From: Isochrysis galbana
Taxonomy: Eukaryota > Haptophyta > Isochrysidales > Isochrysidaceae
NCBI GenBank assembly: GCA_018136815.1
Contig: CM030932.1
Location: forward strand, 7,122,230 to 7,186,229
Length of the DNA: 64,000 nucleotides
Reading direction: 5' to 3'
The notes beneath the pieces are model-generated. The model saw nothing but the letters and a program-made list of their open reading frames with translations. It was not told the origin of the DNA and ran no database searches. Made by a program: the position numbers and the translations under genes. This document shows positions 52,945-64,000 of this stretch, piece by piece (positions within the stretch are counted from its first letter, which is position 1; each line of letters begins with the position of its first letter).

Positions 52945-55900
52945 ATGGGCGCGGTCTCCTCGTCGCTCCTCGTGCTGGGCGTGCTCTGCTCTCCTGGCGC
53001 CGCGCTGGTGGCGGGCGGGCGGGGAGTGGGATCGACACGCGCCTCTGTCCGCATGGCCACCGAAGTCACCTTTGGAGATGAGTCGCGCGCCGCGCTGCTC
53101 GCGGGGATCGATGCGGTCGCGAATGCCGTCAAGGTGCTCTTCTCCCCCCCTTCCCTCCCCCCCCCCCCCTCTCTCTCCCCCCCCCCCCCCGGCCCCCCCC
53201 GCTCCCCCCCCCCCCCCCGCTCCTCCCCCTCCCCCCCTTTTTCGCTCCCCCCCACCACCTCCCATCCCTCTCCCCTCTCCTCTTCCCCTCTCTTGATTAC
53301 TCTCTCCCTCGCTTCTCTCTTCCCCCCCCGCCCGCCCGACTCTATCTTTCTCGGCCTCTCTAGAGGACCATCACCTACCATCCTCAGTCCGGAGTCACTC
53401 TCAACCCAACCTCGCCCAGAGACCTTGAGAACACACCATGCAAGCTTCCTGCCCCTCCCATGTCGAAAGAAAAGACACACTTGAAGAGTCAACGCAGCCC
53501 AAGTGCCACTTGAGAGTAGCCCGGAGGAGTAGCGGACAAGACGCCAGTCTCCCTCGCCCCCGCCCCTCCTTTGCACGGGTAATCCGACACCTGTGGGCCT
53601 CTGCATACGGTGTCGGGGAGATTCGGCTCGTTTCTCTACCACCATGCGCATGCGCTGGCTTGCCCATCGCATCATGTTCGCCACCTTGCCGTCTGCAGGT
53701 GACCATCGGCCCGAAGGGGCGCAACGTAGTCCTTGAGCGCTCCTTTGGCGTGCCCGAAGTGGTCAACGACGGCGTGACCATCGCGCGCGACATCGAGCTC
53801 GAGAACGTGAAGCACAATGTCGGCGCCAAGCTTATTGTCGAGGTTGCCTCGAAGAGCGACCAAAAAGCGGGGGATGGCACCACCACCTCGTGCGTGCTCA
53901 CCCAAGCGCTGGTGGGAGAGGGTCTCAAGCTCGTTGCCTCGGGAGCTAACCCGATTGCGCTCCAACGCGGGCTTCAGAAGGTACGCAGGCTCTCGAGGGA
54001 AAGTGCGCTCACTCGGACGCGCACGCCCCGCGCCACCCGTTGCTCGCTCACCTTGCGCCTACCACTTGCCCCCCCATTGCACAGGCGTCCAAGCTGCTCG
54101 CTGCCGAGATCAAAGCTCTCGCCAAGCCTGTTGACTCGGACGACGACATCCGGAACATTGCCTGCATTGTGAGTTCCACCTCCCGAGCCTCAACGCGGGG
54201 ATCTCCAGCCGGCGTACAAACGTGGAGTGGGAGGGTCCGCTGTCTTTTATGGCTCAGCTGGCTCGCAAGGCAAAAAGCTAGGATGCTAAAGACACTGCTT
54301 TGGCAGTGGACCCTCTGGCGGAACGCTAGCGGCTCAGCCTCCACCCTCGGCCAATGCCCGCAGGCAACCAACTCGGACCAGATGGGTCGCACCATCGCCA
54401 CCTGCTTCCAGCGTGTCGGCGCCAATGGTGCCACGATGGTCGAGGATGGTCAGGTGCGCTTGCTCGGAGCGCACGCGTGATGCCGTAGCCGGCACCTGTG
54501 GAGCGATCTCATCTTGAGCCAGCAGGCGCGCTACTACCATGCGCAGCTGCATGCGCCATGCCCGGCACCCGTGGTTCACATCTGGCGCCCACATGCTCGA
54601 CACAGACGCTGACCGACGAGATCGAGTTTACCGAGGGCATGGAGATCGATCGCGGCTTCGTCTCACCCTACTTTGTCAAAGACCAGGAGTCGCAACTCTG
54701 CGAGCTCGAAAACCCCCGCGTCCTCATCACCGACCGCAAGATCAACAACATGCAAGAGCTCGTGCCCCTTCTCGAGGGCCTTGTTGCTTCCAAGGAACCG
54801 CTCCTCATCATCGCCGAGGATGTGACGGGCGAGGCGCTCTCTTCGCTGGTGAGCCTTGCACCGCTCAACACGTTGCCTTTCCGCAAGACGTGACGTAGCC
54901 CTTTTGCCTTGACGCGCCGCGCTGCCGGCTTCCACCTCGCCAGGTACTCAACAAGATGCGCGGCGTGCTTGATGTATGCGCCATTAAGCCGCCGGGCTTC
55001 GGCGAGAGGCGGCGCGCGTACCTCGAGGACATCGCTGTTGTGACGGGCGCCACTTTTGTGACTGAGCAGCTCGGCCTCAGGTGCGCTCAGACTGGCCGCT
55101 TCATGCGAGCTCATGGATGCAATGCTTTGCGTGGACGAAGTTGCGGCCGTGCGTGCGGAGCCTTGCTTGCGAGCGGCCGTGCTTCAAACCTCGGCCCACT
55201 CGTGTTCACTTGTCGCCCACCCCGCTTGATAGCCTCGAGGGTGTCACCCCCGAGATGCTTGGCAAGGCGCAGCGCATCGCTGTCGCCAAGGAGCGCACCA
55301 CGATGATCGCCACGGGTGATTTCCAGGATGAGGTCGCTGAGCGCATTAAGGTGCGCACGTGTGAGCCCGACCGTTTCTGAGCGATGCTGAGCCCGCTTCC
55401 CGCTCTCATCTGCTTTTCTTGCGACCACATACCGCATACTCCGTCCATTATGTGCACCTGAGCGCAGGTGATTCGCGCAGAGGCCGAACTCACCGACTCG
55501 CAGTTTGACAAGGAAAAGGCCGAGGAGCGCGTCGCCAAGCTGGGCGGAGCCATTGGGCGCATCAAGGTCTGCCAGCGCCTCGCCCCACCTGCCTCAGTGA
55601 CTCACGAAGAGGAACAGCGTAGCGCACCGGCCGATGCGACTTTTGGCTCAGATTCATGCGACCGGACGGCCGCGCTCGCTGCAGGTTGGCGCGGCGACGG
55701 AGACGGAGCTTAAGGACAAGAAACTTCGGTACGAAGACGCGCTCAACTCGGTCAAGGCGGCCATGAATGAGGGCGTTGTCCCCGGTGGAGGCTCCACCCT
55801 TGTCTATTGCATGCGTTTTAAGGACAAGGTGCTCGCTGGCATTGAGGATGAGGACGAAAAGACCGCTGTCGAGATCCTCTTCCGCGCCATTGGTTACCCA

Positions 55901-56442
55901 ATTCAGCAGATCGCCGAGAACGCGGGCGTTGACGGCAGGTGCGAGCCGCCTTCTCGTCGGACGGCCCTTTCCGCTCCAAAGCTGCTCAGCCCCCAAAACC
56001 TGAAAGCTGCTCAGCCCCCCTTTAACCTGCCCTGCTCTGCTTCTCCAGTATTGTCCTCGAGAAGGTGAAGAACCAAGAGTGGGGATTCGGCTGGAACGCG
56101 GCCACGGGGACGTACGAGGACCTTTTTGCTTCCGGTGTCATCGATCCTGCCACCGTGACTCAGCAGGCACGCAGCCGTCTTTGCCGCCCCTGTCTTGTCC
56201 AGCCCGTGCCAACACCTCGCGCACGCTCGCCCAATCTGTCGCCCGACGCGGCCTAGCTTCCTCGTACTGCCTCGTGATCTGCAGCCCCTCGTGCCGTCTG
56301 CACACAGGCCGTGCTCAACTCGTGCTCGATCGCCGCCTCAGTGCTGACCACTGCTTGTCTTATCACGGAGGTGCGTGAGGAACAATCTGCAGCGGGACCG
56401 CCGGGCATGGATGACGGTATGGGCGGTATGCCCATGATGTGA
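52945..56442 (+). CDS. Plastid-type chaperonin Cpn60 (GroEL homologue, 582 aa, eleven exons)
   Basis: Exons: 52945-53133, 53699-53980, 54085-54168, 54364-54453, 54606-54848, 54944-55080, 55233-55350, 55468-55566, 55685-55938, 56049-56166, 56308-56442. All joins keep frame; ten introns are 66-565 bp, nine GT-AG and the last GC-AG. The product folds proteins in an ATP-driven double ring. Residues 1-24 are a signal peptide, then an Arg/Ser transit-like stretch to ~40. Conserved are [24 protein letters not shown], the ATP loop [13 protein letters not shown]-like [28 protein letters not shown] and [10 protein letters not shown]. The C-terminus ends MGGMPMM, like the bacterial GGM tail. Alpha versus beta subunit type is not decided. 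Confidence 0.93.
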
Positions 56443-57171
56443 TTAGAGGGACTTCAACGCGGGCCTCCGGTTGCAGCTTTTGATGTGTGGGAGCAGACAC
56501 AGATACGGGAATGGCGTCGGCGAGAGCCTTCCGTCCCAGGGCTCCCCGGTGTTGTTGAGGAGCCTGAGCTGGCTGGTAAATGTCATGGTTCTTTGCTGCC
56601 GCGCCGTGCCCTCGAAAAGAGAAAAGATCTGTGACCGCGTGTTCATTTTCGTGTCACGGCAGCAGTGGCGGCAATGGCGGGGCCCGCGGACTCGCCGGGC
56701 GAGCTGCCCCCTCGTCCGTGAAGCCCCTCAACCAGCGTGAGCTGCCAACCGGGAAAGGTAGTCTGATTGCGGCGGTGAAGCTGCTGCGCGGAGCCTAGGA
56801 TCGTTTGTTCTCAAAGCTCATTAGTAGGTCTTGCTGCGGAAGCAATTGCGCTCTGGGTTCGAGGATGTGCGACGACTCCGACGGACCTGTGGAGGCCGTG
56901 ACTAAGAAAATCGTGTGCTGTTTAGGCACTCCTTTAGCCCGGTGTACGGTCCGCCCTCTTTGGTGTGTGCGCACAACTCGTCCCTAGGACGTGGACGTGG
57001 GACGAGAGAGCACGGCACGGCCCCACAAAGTGCAACACCTCGCGCCGCTGCTCTCTCCCGGGCCACCAATTGCCACCATACTAATTCTGCCTTCTCCCTT
57101 TCCCTTCCCCCCCCCCCCCCGTCGTTGATCTTCACTGATACTTTTTTACCAGAAGAGAGCACCTAAAAGTT
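56443..57171. other. Intergenic region after Cpn60
   Basis: No gene was recognised; the first part is probably 3' untranslated sequence. A C run lies at ~57109-57120. Confidence 0.4.
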
Positions 57172-57668
57172 TATGTTGGTGCTTGTGTTCACCCATCGGG
57201 CGCGGACACAAGCCCCCCCCCCCCCCCACTCCTCCCTTGCCGTGGGGGAGGAGCCCCGCGCCCCGCTGCCATGCCTCATGGCCATGCGCAAGGGCAGAAT
57301 GCACTGCCGAGCACCCAACATCCAACATCCGCCCCCTATAATAGCCTATAGGCGCACGCTACACCACCGCCGCCCCCACCGCTCGACATGTTAGGTGCCA
57401 AGCGCAACCAAGTTTATACTTAGTTCGCCCATGGGCCATGGGGGGGGCACGAGCCCCCCCCCCCCCAACTCCTCTCCTACTGTGACTGTGGCTCAAAGGA
57501 ACTATTGTTATAGTTTCAGCGATGGAGCGCGCGCCGACCTGACGACTTGGAGTGGCCCATAGGGCCTGAGGGCAATGAGGAAGGAGGCATGCCGGCGGCA
57601 GGCGCGGCGGAGGAGACGACTTCGGAGGTGCTGAGTGCTGACGGGCGGAAGCCCGTCAGCAGAGGAAA
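57172..57668 (+). repeat. Two element leaders and a terminal-repeat fragment joined
   Basis: 57172-57310 and 57408-57521 are two copies of the palindrome/hairpin leader (TTTATACTTAGTT, CACGAGCCCCC). The second ends at the shared ATGGAGCGCGC start at 57522. Six codons later, at 57540, the sequence becomes the TGACGA-starting terminal repeat of the gag-only element (57540-57668). The junction records recombination or insertion among families. Confidence 0.65.
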
Positions 57669-57727
57669 GGCGGCTTGCCTTCATTTGGTCTCCTTTCACT
57701 CAGGGTTTCTTCCCCTCTCCGTGGGGA

Positions 57728-58190
57728 CTCTCACCCTACCATGAGCCCCCCCGCGAGCACCCCGAAGGAGAGGCCCAGGAGCACCACGTACGCGACGAGA
57801 ACAGCGTCGCCTTGGCTCGGCATGAGGGCGCGCCCCGAGAGGGCCTGGTAGACGCCCACGCCGAGCACGGCGTAGCCCGTCCCCTTGTGCGCGACCCGCC
57901 ACACGGCGCGGCGCGTGGTGCGGGCGGCGGGCGGCGCGTTGAGCGGCTGCAGCAGGGCGAGGGCGAAGGCGACGATCCCGAGCGTGTGATGGGGGTGCGA
58001 GAAGTGGCGCCCTCGGGGCACCGACGCGACGGCGAGCGCGACGCCGGCGGCGGCCACCGCAAGGCCGGCACGCACTAGTAACCATGCATCCTTCGTCGAC
58101 CCTGGTGGCTGCGCGGCGGCCACGTCATGCGTGACGAGGAGGCCGCTGGAAGTGCGCGCGTTTTCTAATCCGGCTGTCCACGAGGGTAGC
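57728..58190 (-). pseudogene. Cytochrome b561 C-terminal gene fragment
   Basis: The frame encodes ~150 residues with three or four membrane helices. SHPHHTLGIVAFALALLQPL and RRAVWRVAHKGTGYAVLGVG carry the two heme-ligand-type histidines of the b561 fold. There is no ATG at the upstream edge; the frame abuts a 24-bp repeat at 58186-58209. The N-terminal helices are absent, so this is a truncated gene or a last exon whose partners are gone. Family members move electrons from ascorbate or cytosolic donors across membranes. Its 3' end recurs at 58594-58812 and 20434-20578. Confidence 0.65.
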
Positions 58191-58213
58191 AAATGAAGTC
58201 AAACGACCTCTCT

Positions 58214-58510
58214 TTACCGATTCCTTGTGGTGGTATCGGGGGTCTTCGTCAAATCTTTTATTTGTTCTCTGAGTTGTTGGATTGCATCATTCGCTAGACG
58301 GATATGTTGTCGATACTTCACTATTTTTCGTTCTAATGGATCAACTTCCGAATTGATTTTAATCCTATTTTGAAACACATTAGAAGTCAATTTCATATTC
58401 TGTAAACTCTTAATAATGCGATTGCATAACTCTATGCCATCTTCGCTAGCCTGTATAATCACCTTATGATTATCGATTTGCTTCGAGAGTTGTTCCACCA
58501 AGCCCGCCAT
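58214..58510 (-). CDS. Small coiled-coil protein (98 aa)
   Basis: MAGLVEQLSKQIDNHKVIIQ begins a highly charged, helix-forming sequence with heptad-like leucine/isoleucine spacing and no aromatic core. AT-rich codons (AAA, ATT, AAT) differ from host genes. No family is recognised. Confidence 0.5.
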   Translation of the reverse strand: MAGLVEQLSKQIDNHKVIIQASEDGIELCNRIIKSLQNMKLTSNVFQNRIKINSEVDPLERKIVKYRQHIRLANDAIQQLREQIKDLTKTPDTTTRNR

Positions 58511-58593
58511 TTGTTTGTTGTATTCACGGCCACATTTTTTTGAGACCTCCTCCCTTCATTTGAAGTGCGGATGCCTTCGAACGCGGGACGAAA

Positions 58594-58812
58594 GGCGGCT
58601 TGCCTTCATTTGGTCTCCTTTCACTCAGGGTTTCTTCCCCTCTCCGTGGGGACTCTCACCCTACCATGAGCCCCCCCGCGAGCACCCCGAAGGAGAGGCC
58701 CAGGAGCACCACGTACGCGACGAGAACAGCGTCGCCTTGGCTCGGCATGAGGGCGCGCCCCGAGAGGGCCTGGTAGACGCCCACGCCGAGCACCGCGTAG
58801 CCCGTCCCTTTG
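58594..58812 (-). repeat. Second copy of the cytochrome b561 3' end
   Basis: It is near-identical to 57670-57888 over ~219 bp and covers the last ~48 codons (HKGTGYAVLGVGVYQALSG to VLAGGLMVG) plus 3' flank. It is joined in frame to an unrelated upstream ORF, making the chimera at 58656-59138. Confidence 0.85.
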
Positions 58813-59138
58813 TGCGGGTTGGGGGTCCCTTTGTGAGCTTTCGATTCGTTTAGCAATCGGTCCAACTGTTTTTGGGTTACCTTCAATCTTGCGAATGCCT
58901 CCTTCATAGGCGAGGGCGGCGGCGGCGAGGGCGAAGAGGGGGAGGGGGACGGAGGAGGAGGTTGCCCGGTGGGAGGAGAAGAAGGTGGTCGCCCGGTGAG
59001 AGTGAGAGGATGAAGGGGATTATTCAGAAGTTTTGTTACCAAGCCATGTAATGATCCAGTCACCGGGACTACAGTGTCGGGAGTATGAGTGAGTGCGAGG
59101 GTGGAGAGGCTACCCATGTTTGAATTAGTAGCAGACAT
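58656..59138 (-). CDS. Chimeric ORF: proline-rich island protein fused to a b561 tail (160 aa)
   Basis: Residues 1-~108 (MSATNSNMGSLSTLAL, a PPSPSPSSPSPPPP stretch, then a charged helix KVTQKQLDRLLNESKAHKG) belong to the AT-rich island. From residue ~109 the sequence is the b561 C-terminus with two hydrophobic helices, in frame to its natural stop. If translated, it would be a membrane-anchored form. The fusion most likely arose by insertion of the mobilised b561 fragment. Confidence 0.55.
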   Translation of the reverse strand: MSATNSNMGSLSTLALTHTPDTVVPVTGSLHGLVTKLLNNPLHPLTLTGRPPSSPPTGQPPPPSPSPSSPSPPPPSPMKEAFARLKVTQKQLDRLLNESKAHKGTPNPHKGTGYAVLGVGVYQALSGRALMPSQGDAVLVAYVVLLGLSFGVLAGGLMVG

Positions 59139-59373
59139 AATATTGCCTGGGATTCAGATCCCCGACAGCGAATAGCGTGTACAGCCACGGAAGCATTTGA
59201 TATGGTATAGTAGGCTCTGCCCGAGGGTATACCCGCTGAGGTCGGCGGCGCTGAGGTCGGCGGCGCTGGGGTCGGCGGTGCTGAGGTCGGGGTCGGCGGT
59301 GCTGAGGTCGGGGTCGGCGGTGCTGAGGTCGGGGTCGGCGGTGCTGAGGTTGGGGAGGGGGTGGGAGGGGCAA
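59125..59373 (-). CDS. Repeat-coded proline/arginine-rich ORF (82 aa)
   Basis: The N-terminal half is PQHRRPRPQHRRP repeats encoded by a GGTCGGCGGTGCTGA minisatellite (59235-59350); the C-terminal half (MLPWLYTLFAVGDLNPRQYY) is unique. Its last 14 bases overlap the start of the next ORF at 59138. It may be a low-complexity spacer and not a real protein. Confidence 0.3.
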   Translation of the reverse strand: MPLPPPPQPQHRRPRPQHRRPRPQHRRPRPQHRRPQRRRPQRRRPQRVYPRAEPTIPYQMLPWLYTLFAVGDLNPRQYYVCY

Positions 59374-59416
59374 GGGGTGGCGCTGGCGGCTCGCTGGGGA
59401 AGAGGCGAAAAGTGAG

Positions 59417-59947
59417 TCAGAGTGGAAGAAAGCGCGCCCTCGGCGGAAGAAAGCGCGCCCTCGGCGGAAGAAAGCGCGCCCTCGGGGAGGAGAAAGCGCG
59501 CCCTCGGGAGAAGAAAGCGCGCCCTCGGGGAGGAGAAAGCGAGCCAGTGAAATTATTGCTCAAGAGAGTGTGTATCATATAAACCAGTGTGAATGATTTA
59601 TCAGCCTCGCAAATGGCATGTAAGGTGTCTTCAATGTTCGTATTGTGCTTGAAATCGAATGAACTGAATAAGGAATTACATTCGAAAGTGTACGTCCACA
59701 CATTTGGGTTCGACTCAAGCAGCCTCCTCAGGGAGTTGTTGCTCCCCCCCGGGTTGACCCCAACAACCGGCGGTGGCGGACTGATGCTGTCCAATGCTTC
59801 CGCAATAACCTGCATGGCAGATTTAGAAGTGCCATATGGCGGAAAGAGAGGTAAGATGAATTTTTTAAAGTTACAGTCCATCTTTATTGTTATCCATTTA
59901 AATCGCTTGAGTACTACATCATCAGCCGCCATTCCATTTATAGACAT
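59417..59947 (-). CDS. Unknown island protein (176 aa) with RARFLPP repeats
   Basis: The first ~135 residues look globular and AT-rich-coded (KRFKWITIKMDCNFKKFILP, WTYTFECNSLFSSFDFKHNT). The tail is repeats of RARFLPP from a GAAGAAAGCGCGCCCTCG minisatellite (59428-59540). No family is recognised. Confidence 0.45.
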   Translation of the reverse strand: MSINGMAADDVVLKRFKWITIKMDCNFKKFILPLFPPYGTSKSAMQVIAEALDSISPPPPVVGVNPGGSNNSLRRLLESNPNVWTYTFECNSLFSSFDFKHNTNIEDTLHAICEADKSFTLVYMIHTLLSNNFTGSLSPPRGRAFFSRGRAFSSPRARFLPPRARFLPPRARFLPL

Positions 59948-60056
59948 GGTTGAGCACTGTGAGGTGGGTGCCTTTGCTCAAATACAATAAGATTTTTTTT
60001 GTACCGACACATCGCGTATTTGGAAACGAGGGGTACCAAATGAAGGCAAACGACCT

Positions 60057-61201
60057 TGGGAGCTCGAGTCGCCTCGCGCCGATCAGCAGTGCAAGCCGGG
60101 CTCATGTTGCGCTACAATGATCGTACGATTTGATATTTTGTTTTGCAATATGAATGAGAGCCATACTATATATAATTATAATATACAATCTGATCAAGCA
60201 ATAGGTCTCGGCAAATAAAGTCCATAAGAAATAGCACTAACTACGGACAACTTTAGCACATCTGGTAGTGAGCGCGCACGCGGATGACGGCGTTTATTGG
60301 CACTACGACACGCATCACACGCATATAGTAGACCAAAATGACGTAAAATCAATGCGAAACTATGCACAACTTGACACAAAACTTCAGGGCTCGGTGCGAA
60401 ACTTCCGCAAAACTTTGCACAAAACTTTGGGGGCTCGGACGCAAATCTCTTACCAGGCCCTAGTGAGACCATGATTGGCGGGTCGTGGTGTAATTACATG
60501 GCTAGGGGTAGTAGTCAGTAGTGGTACTAATGCGCATTGTGGCATTGTCTTATCAGAGTCTAGTGGCTAGTGGCTAATGGTTGTAGCGGTATATCGAATA
60601 TTATTCCCAGGCATTGCCGCACTCACAGCCAATGCTCTGTGTATGTGTTCTCAGGTTGTTTTCAATTCAGTGGTCAGTGGGGTTGGCTAGGTGATGTCTT
60701 TACTAGTATTATTATTCGTTGTGAAATATTCTTCCTCGAAGAAGACGTTCGCACATGCCACACTCAACACACACTCACTCCACGCATCAACAACGGACAC
60801 CGCAAGCAAAACGACGCACACACGCACACAATTTTTAGCCTAAGCACGGGAGACGTCATACGTGCCCAGGAGGAGAAGGATTACGACTGCAAGCGCAGCG
60901 AATCCTTGGCAAATACAAGAAGTTCGCGCGTTGGCCAGCTGCCAGTCGCCGCGTTGGCTCATATGGATGACGAGCGGGTCACCATAAGGCAGCACTGTTG
61001 CTCCGGAGCTGAATTTCTGTTACACACCAACATAGGCCGCGAGCGCCAGACAGGCAGCGGCTAGTTGTAAGACGCTCCCACTCCGAGCCACACTGAGGGC
61101 TTCGTCAGGCCCACGGCAATGATCCAGCAAGGTGCAACCCACGTGCCAGCCCGTGCCTCCCGTATGCATCTCATTCACCAGATAGCGCCAATGTAGAGCC
61201 T
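60057..61201. other. Intergenic region before PCNA, with the GCGAAA repeat
   Basis: Positions ~60350-60465 are a copy of the repeat also seen at 30225-30350 and 31570-31680. A partial head of the 920-bp repeat (inverted, GTAGTGGTACTAATGCGCATT) lies near 60515. No gene was recognised. Frames at 60570-61064 lack family resemblance. Confidence 0.4.
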
Positions 61202-62691
<1,490 letters not shown>

Positions 62692-63000
62692 GGTGAGAGA
62701 GAGAGAGAGAGAGAGAAGGGGACGGGGGGCGGCGCGGGGGGAGGGAAGGGCGGCGGCAAAAGCGCGGGAAAGCGAGAATGAGGAGAGGAAGAGAGTGCCT
62801 TCAGTTCTCTCGTTGGCGGCACGAGGAGAAGCTTGGGAGAATAGAGAAAACAGGAATGTTTAAGAGGAATCAAGCGGTGGGTGAGAGGGGTGAGAATGGG
62901 TGTGCGTGTGGCTTGTGTGGGGCTCTTTGAAGGGAGAAAGGAACGCCTTGGAGACGTCAAAGACGTGAAAGAACATCCCTTGGGAAGCCGGCTGCGCGAG
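62692..63000. other. PCNA upstream region up to the assembly gap
   Basis: It holds a (GA)n tract (62695-62718) and G-rich DNA right upstream of the PCNA start; no other gene was recognised. Confidence 0.45.
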
Positions 63001-63100
63001 NNNNNNNNNNNNNNNNNNNNNNNNNNNNNNNNNNNNNNNNNNNNNNNNNNNNNNNNNNNNNNNNNNNNNNNNNNNNNNNNNNNNNNNNNNNNNNNNNNNN
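63001..63100. other. Assembly gap (100 N)
   Basis: A run of 100 N of unknown true length. Frames crossing it are not meaningful. Confidence 0.99.
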
Positions 63101-63654
63101 TAAACCTCAAATCTCGAGCGGATAGAGCAACCGACTCGCTCGCCAAAAACCTTGACCGAGAAGAAAGAAGCAAGGACCTACAAGCCAAGGGTAGCGGACC
63201 TAGGGAATGTGAGAGGAAATTTCCGAACGCCAGACGCGAACGCCAAACGCCGGAAGGCAACGAAACCCTAACCAGGCCCTATGAAGAACAGGCCTAGACG
63301 ACAACGAAAGTTAGCAAGTCCCAAGAGAGAACCGGAACCCAACGAGAAACGACAAGCCTTGCAAGAAGCTAAATAAGCCTTCACAAGGTGACCCGAGAGC
63401 CTGAGACGAGCACACGGCAAGCAACAGGCGATCTGACTCCTTTGGGTCAAGATTACCCGAAAGGAGGAAACCTGGAATCTAGACCTGACAAACAGCGGGC
63501 TAGAAGGAACGAAACGAGAACCCGAATTCTAGGCCGCTAGGGACGAACCCTACCAACCTAGAAGTGCCTGAGCTCCACCGTGTGGCCGCACGGCGAAGGA
63601 CCTGGAAATAAGAGCCTGGAAATCGCATCATCTAGGATGAATGCGACATATTCT
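63101..63654. other. Purine-rich intergenic DNA without a recognised gene
   Basis: A/G-rich sequence with many CCTA and GAAC words; no long open frame and no recognised repeat. Confidence 0.4.
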
Positions 63655-63815
63655 CAACTAAGTTTATACTTAGTTCAGCATGGGGGGGTGACTCGCGTCC
63701 CCCCTCCCAGACACCAATTCCCCTCCGGGGGGCCTGTCGGTCAACCCCATGCTCTGCCCTTTGGCCGAGCAGGGCACGCGTCAAAACCACCCAAACCCCT
63801 AGTGGGCGCGGGTAT
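63655..63815 (-). repeat. Terminal fragment of the retroposed-repeat tail
   Basis: Begins with the perfect inverted repeat AACTAAGT-TTAT-ACTTAGTT, then GGGGGGG...CCCCCC arms, and later ACCCCTAGTGGGCGCGGGT. All are in the order of the minus strand of the tails at 28843-29434 and 45642-46230. Confidence 0.65.
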
Positions 63816-64000
63816 TATTTCAAGGAAAATGAAAATATCTTGTGTGTTCGAACGGCCTCCTCGCCCTCCAGTGCGAAAAAGGCACCACATGCATCCTTCG
63901 CCGACCCAAGGAGGCGCCTACCTGTCCTAGCCCGAATTTATACCAAGAGGGAGCGGTGCGAGGGCTAGGGACAACACACGTCATGGCGTATGGGCAAGTG

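Larger units (their letters stand above)
58186..60056 (-). mobile_element. AT-rich island of compact ORFs between 24-bp direct repeats, origin unknown
   Basis: A 1.8-kb block (58210-60032) is AT-richer than its surroundings. It is flanked by similar 24-bp repeats (core CAAATGAAG(T/G)CAAACGACCT) at 58186-58209 and 60033-60056, which look like a target duplication. Four frames on the minus strand are close together, two of them overlapping, a layout common in viruses and virus-derived elements. No capsid, polymerase or integrase was recognised, so the origin is inference. A b561 3' fragment is inserted in it (58594-58812). Confidence 0.5.

Noticed and set aside
58140-58192. Start codon for the b561 frame at 58192
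   Set aside because: The codon there is TTG, not ATG, and lies in the 24-bp border repeat, so the frame is 5'-truncated.
60570-61064. 164-codon frame before PCNA
   Set aside because: No family resemblance; contains repeat-derived sequence and atypical composition.

Overview
The window is nuclear DNA of a eukaryotic alga with a complex (secondary) plastid; a haptophyte or similar chromist fits best. The support is a plastid-type Cpn60 and a prenyl synthase whose N-termini look like ER signal plus transit peptides, a LOV-domain protein, GC-rich genes, short GT-AG introns with GTGCGC-like donors (one GC-AG), and many interspersed repeats. No bacterial operons, rRNA, tRNA or CRISPR were seen. 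There are two 100-N assembly gaps (37901-38000 and 63001-63100).

Host genes, left to right: a MUS81-type nuclease with an embedded WGR domain (1-2440, minus, runs off the left edge); a PDZ-FKBP protein with a twin-arginine, lumen-type leader (4806-5684, minus); a PhyH-like dioxygenase (7254-8666, minus); an amino-acid permease (14010-15419, plus); a four-exon AGC kinase joined to PAS-SnoaL-PAS-LOV (21099-24515, minus); a RsfS/Iojap protein (26362-27423, plus); an unknown 168-aa ORF (30535-31041); a sulfotransferase with a frame change (35205-36720); a plastid-type geranylgeranyl diphosphate synthase (49951-52147, minus), divergent from plastid-type Cpn60 (52945-56442, plus); a cytochrome b561 fragment (57728-58190, minus); and PCNA (61202-62691, minus). 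I rebuilt the multi-exon genes by hand from splice signals, reading phase and protein-family continuity.

Between the genes lies a mosaic of mobile DNA: a chromodomain Ty3/gypsy retrotransposon whose upstream frame is a phage-type cytosine methyltransferase (38001-45051); a gag-only LTR element with about 490-bp terminal repeats (9990-12628); a non-LTR retrotransposon ORF with an AP-type endonuclease (17715-19946) and a second, older ORF1 copy (47771-49063); short retroposed elements with 18-19-bp target duplications (2836-3607, 45311-46230, 46771-47695); a hAT-like MITE with 8-bp target duplications (13398-13907); inverted repeats on both sides of the kinase-LOV gene; dispersed copies of the 3' end of a cytochrome b561 gene; and an AT-rich island of compact ORFs (58210-60032).

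The strongest novel candidates are the single-gene AGC kinase-PAS-SnoaL-PAS-LOV protein, which reverses the phototropin domain order, the methyltransferase-bearing retrotransposon, and the WGR-MUS81 fusion. The plastid-related genes (Cpn60, prenyl synthase, FKBP) are housekeeping genes and are not organised as a functional cluster.
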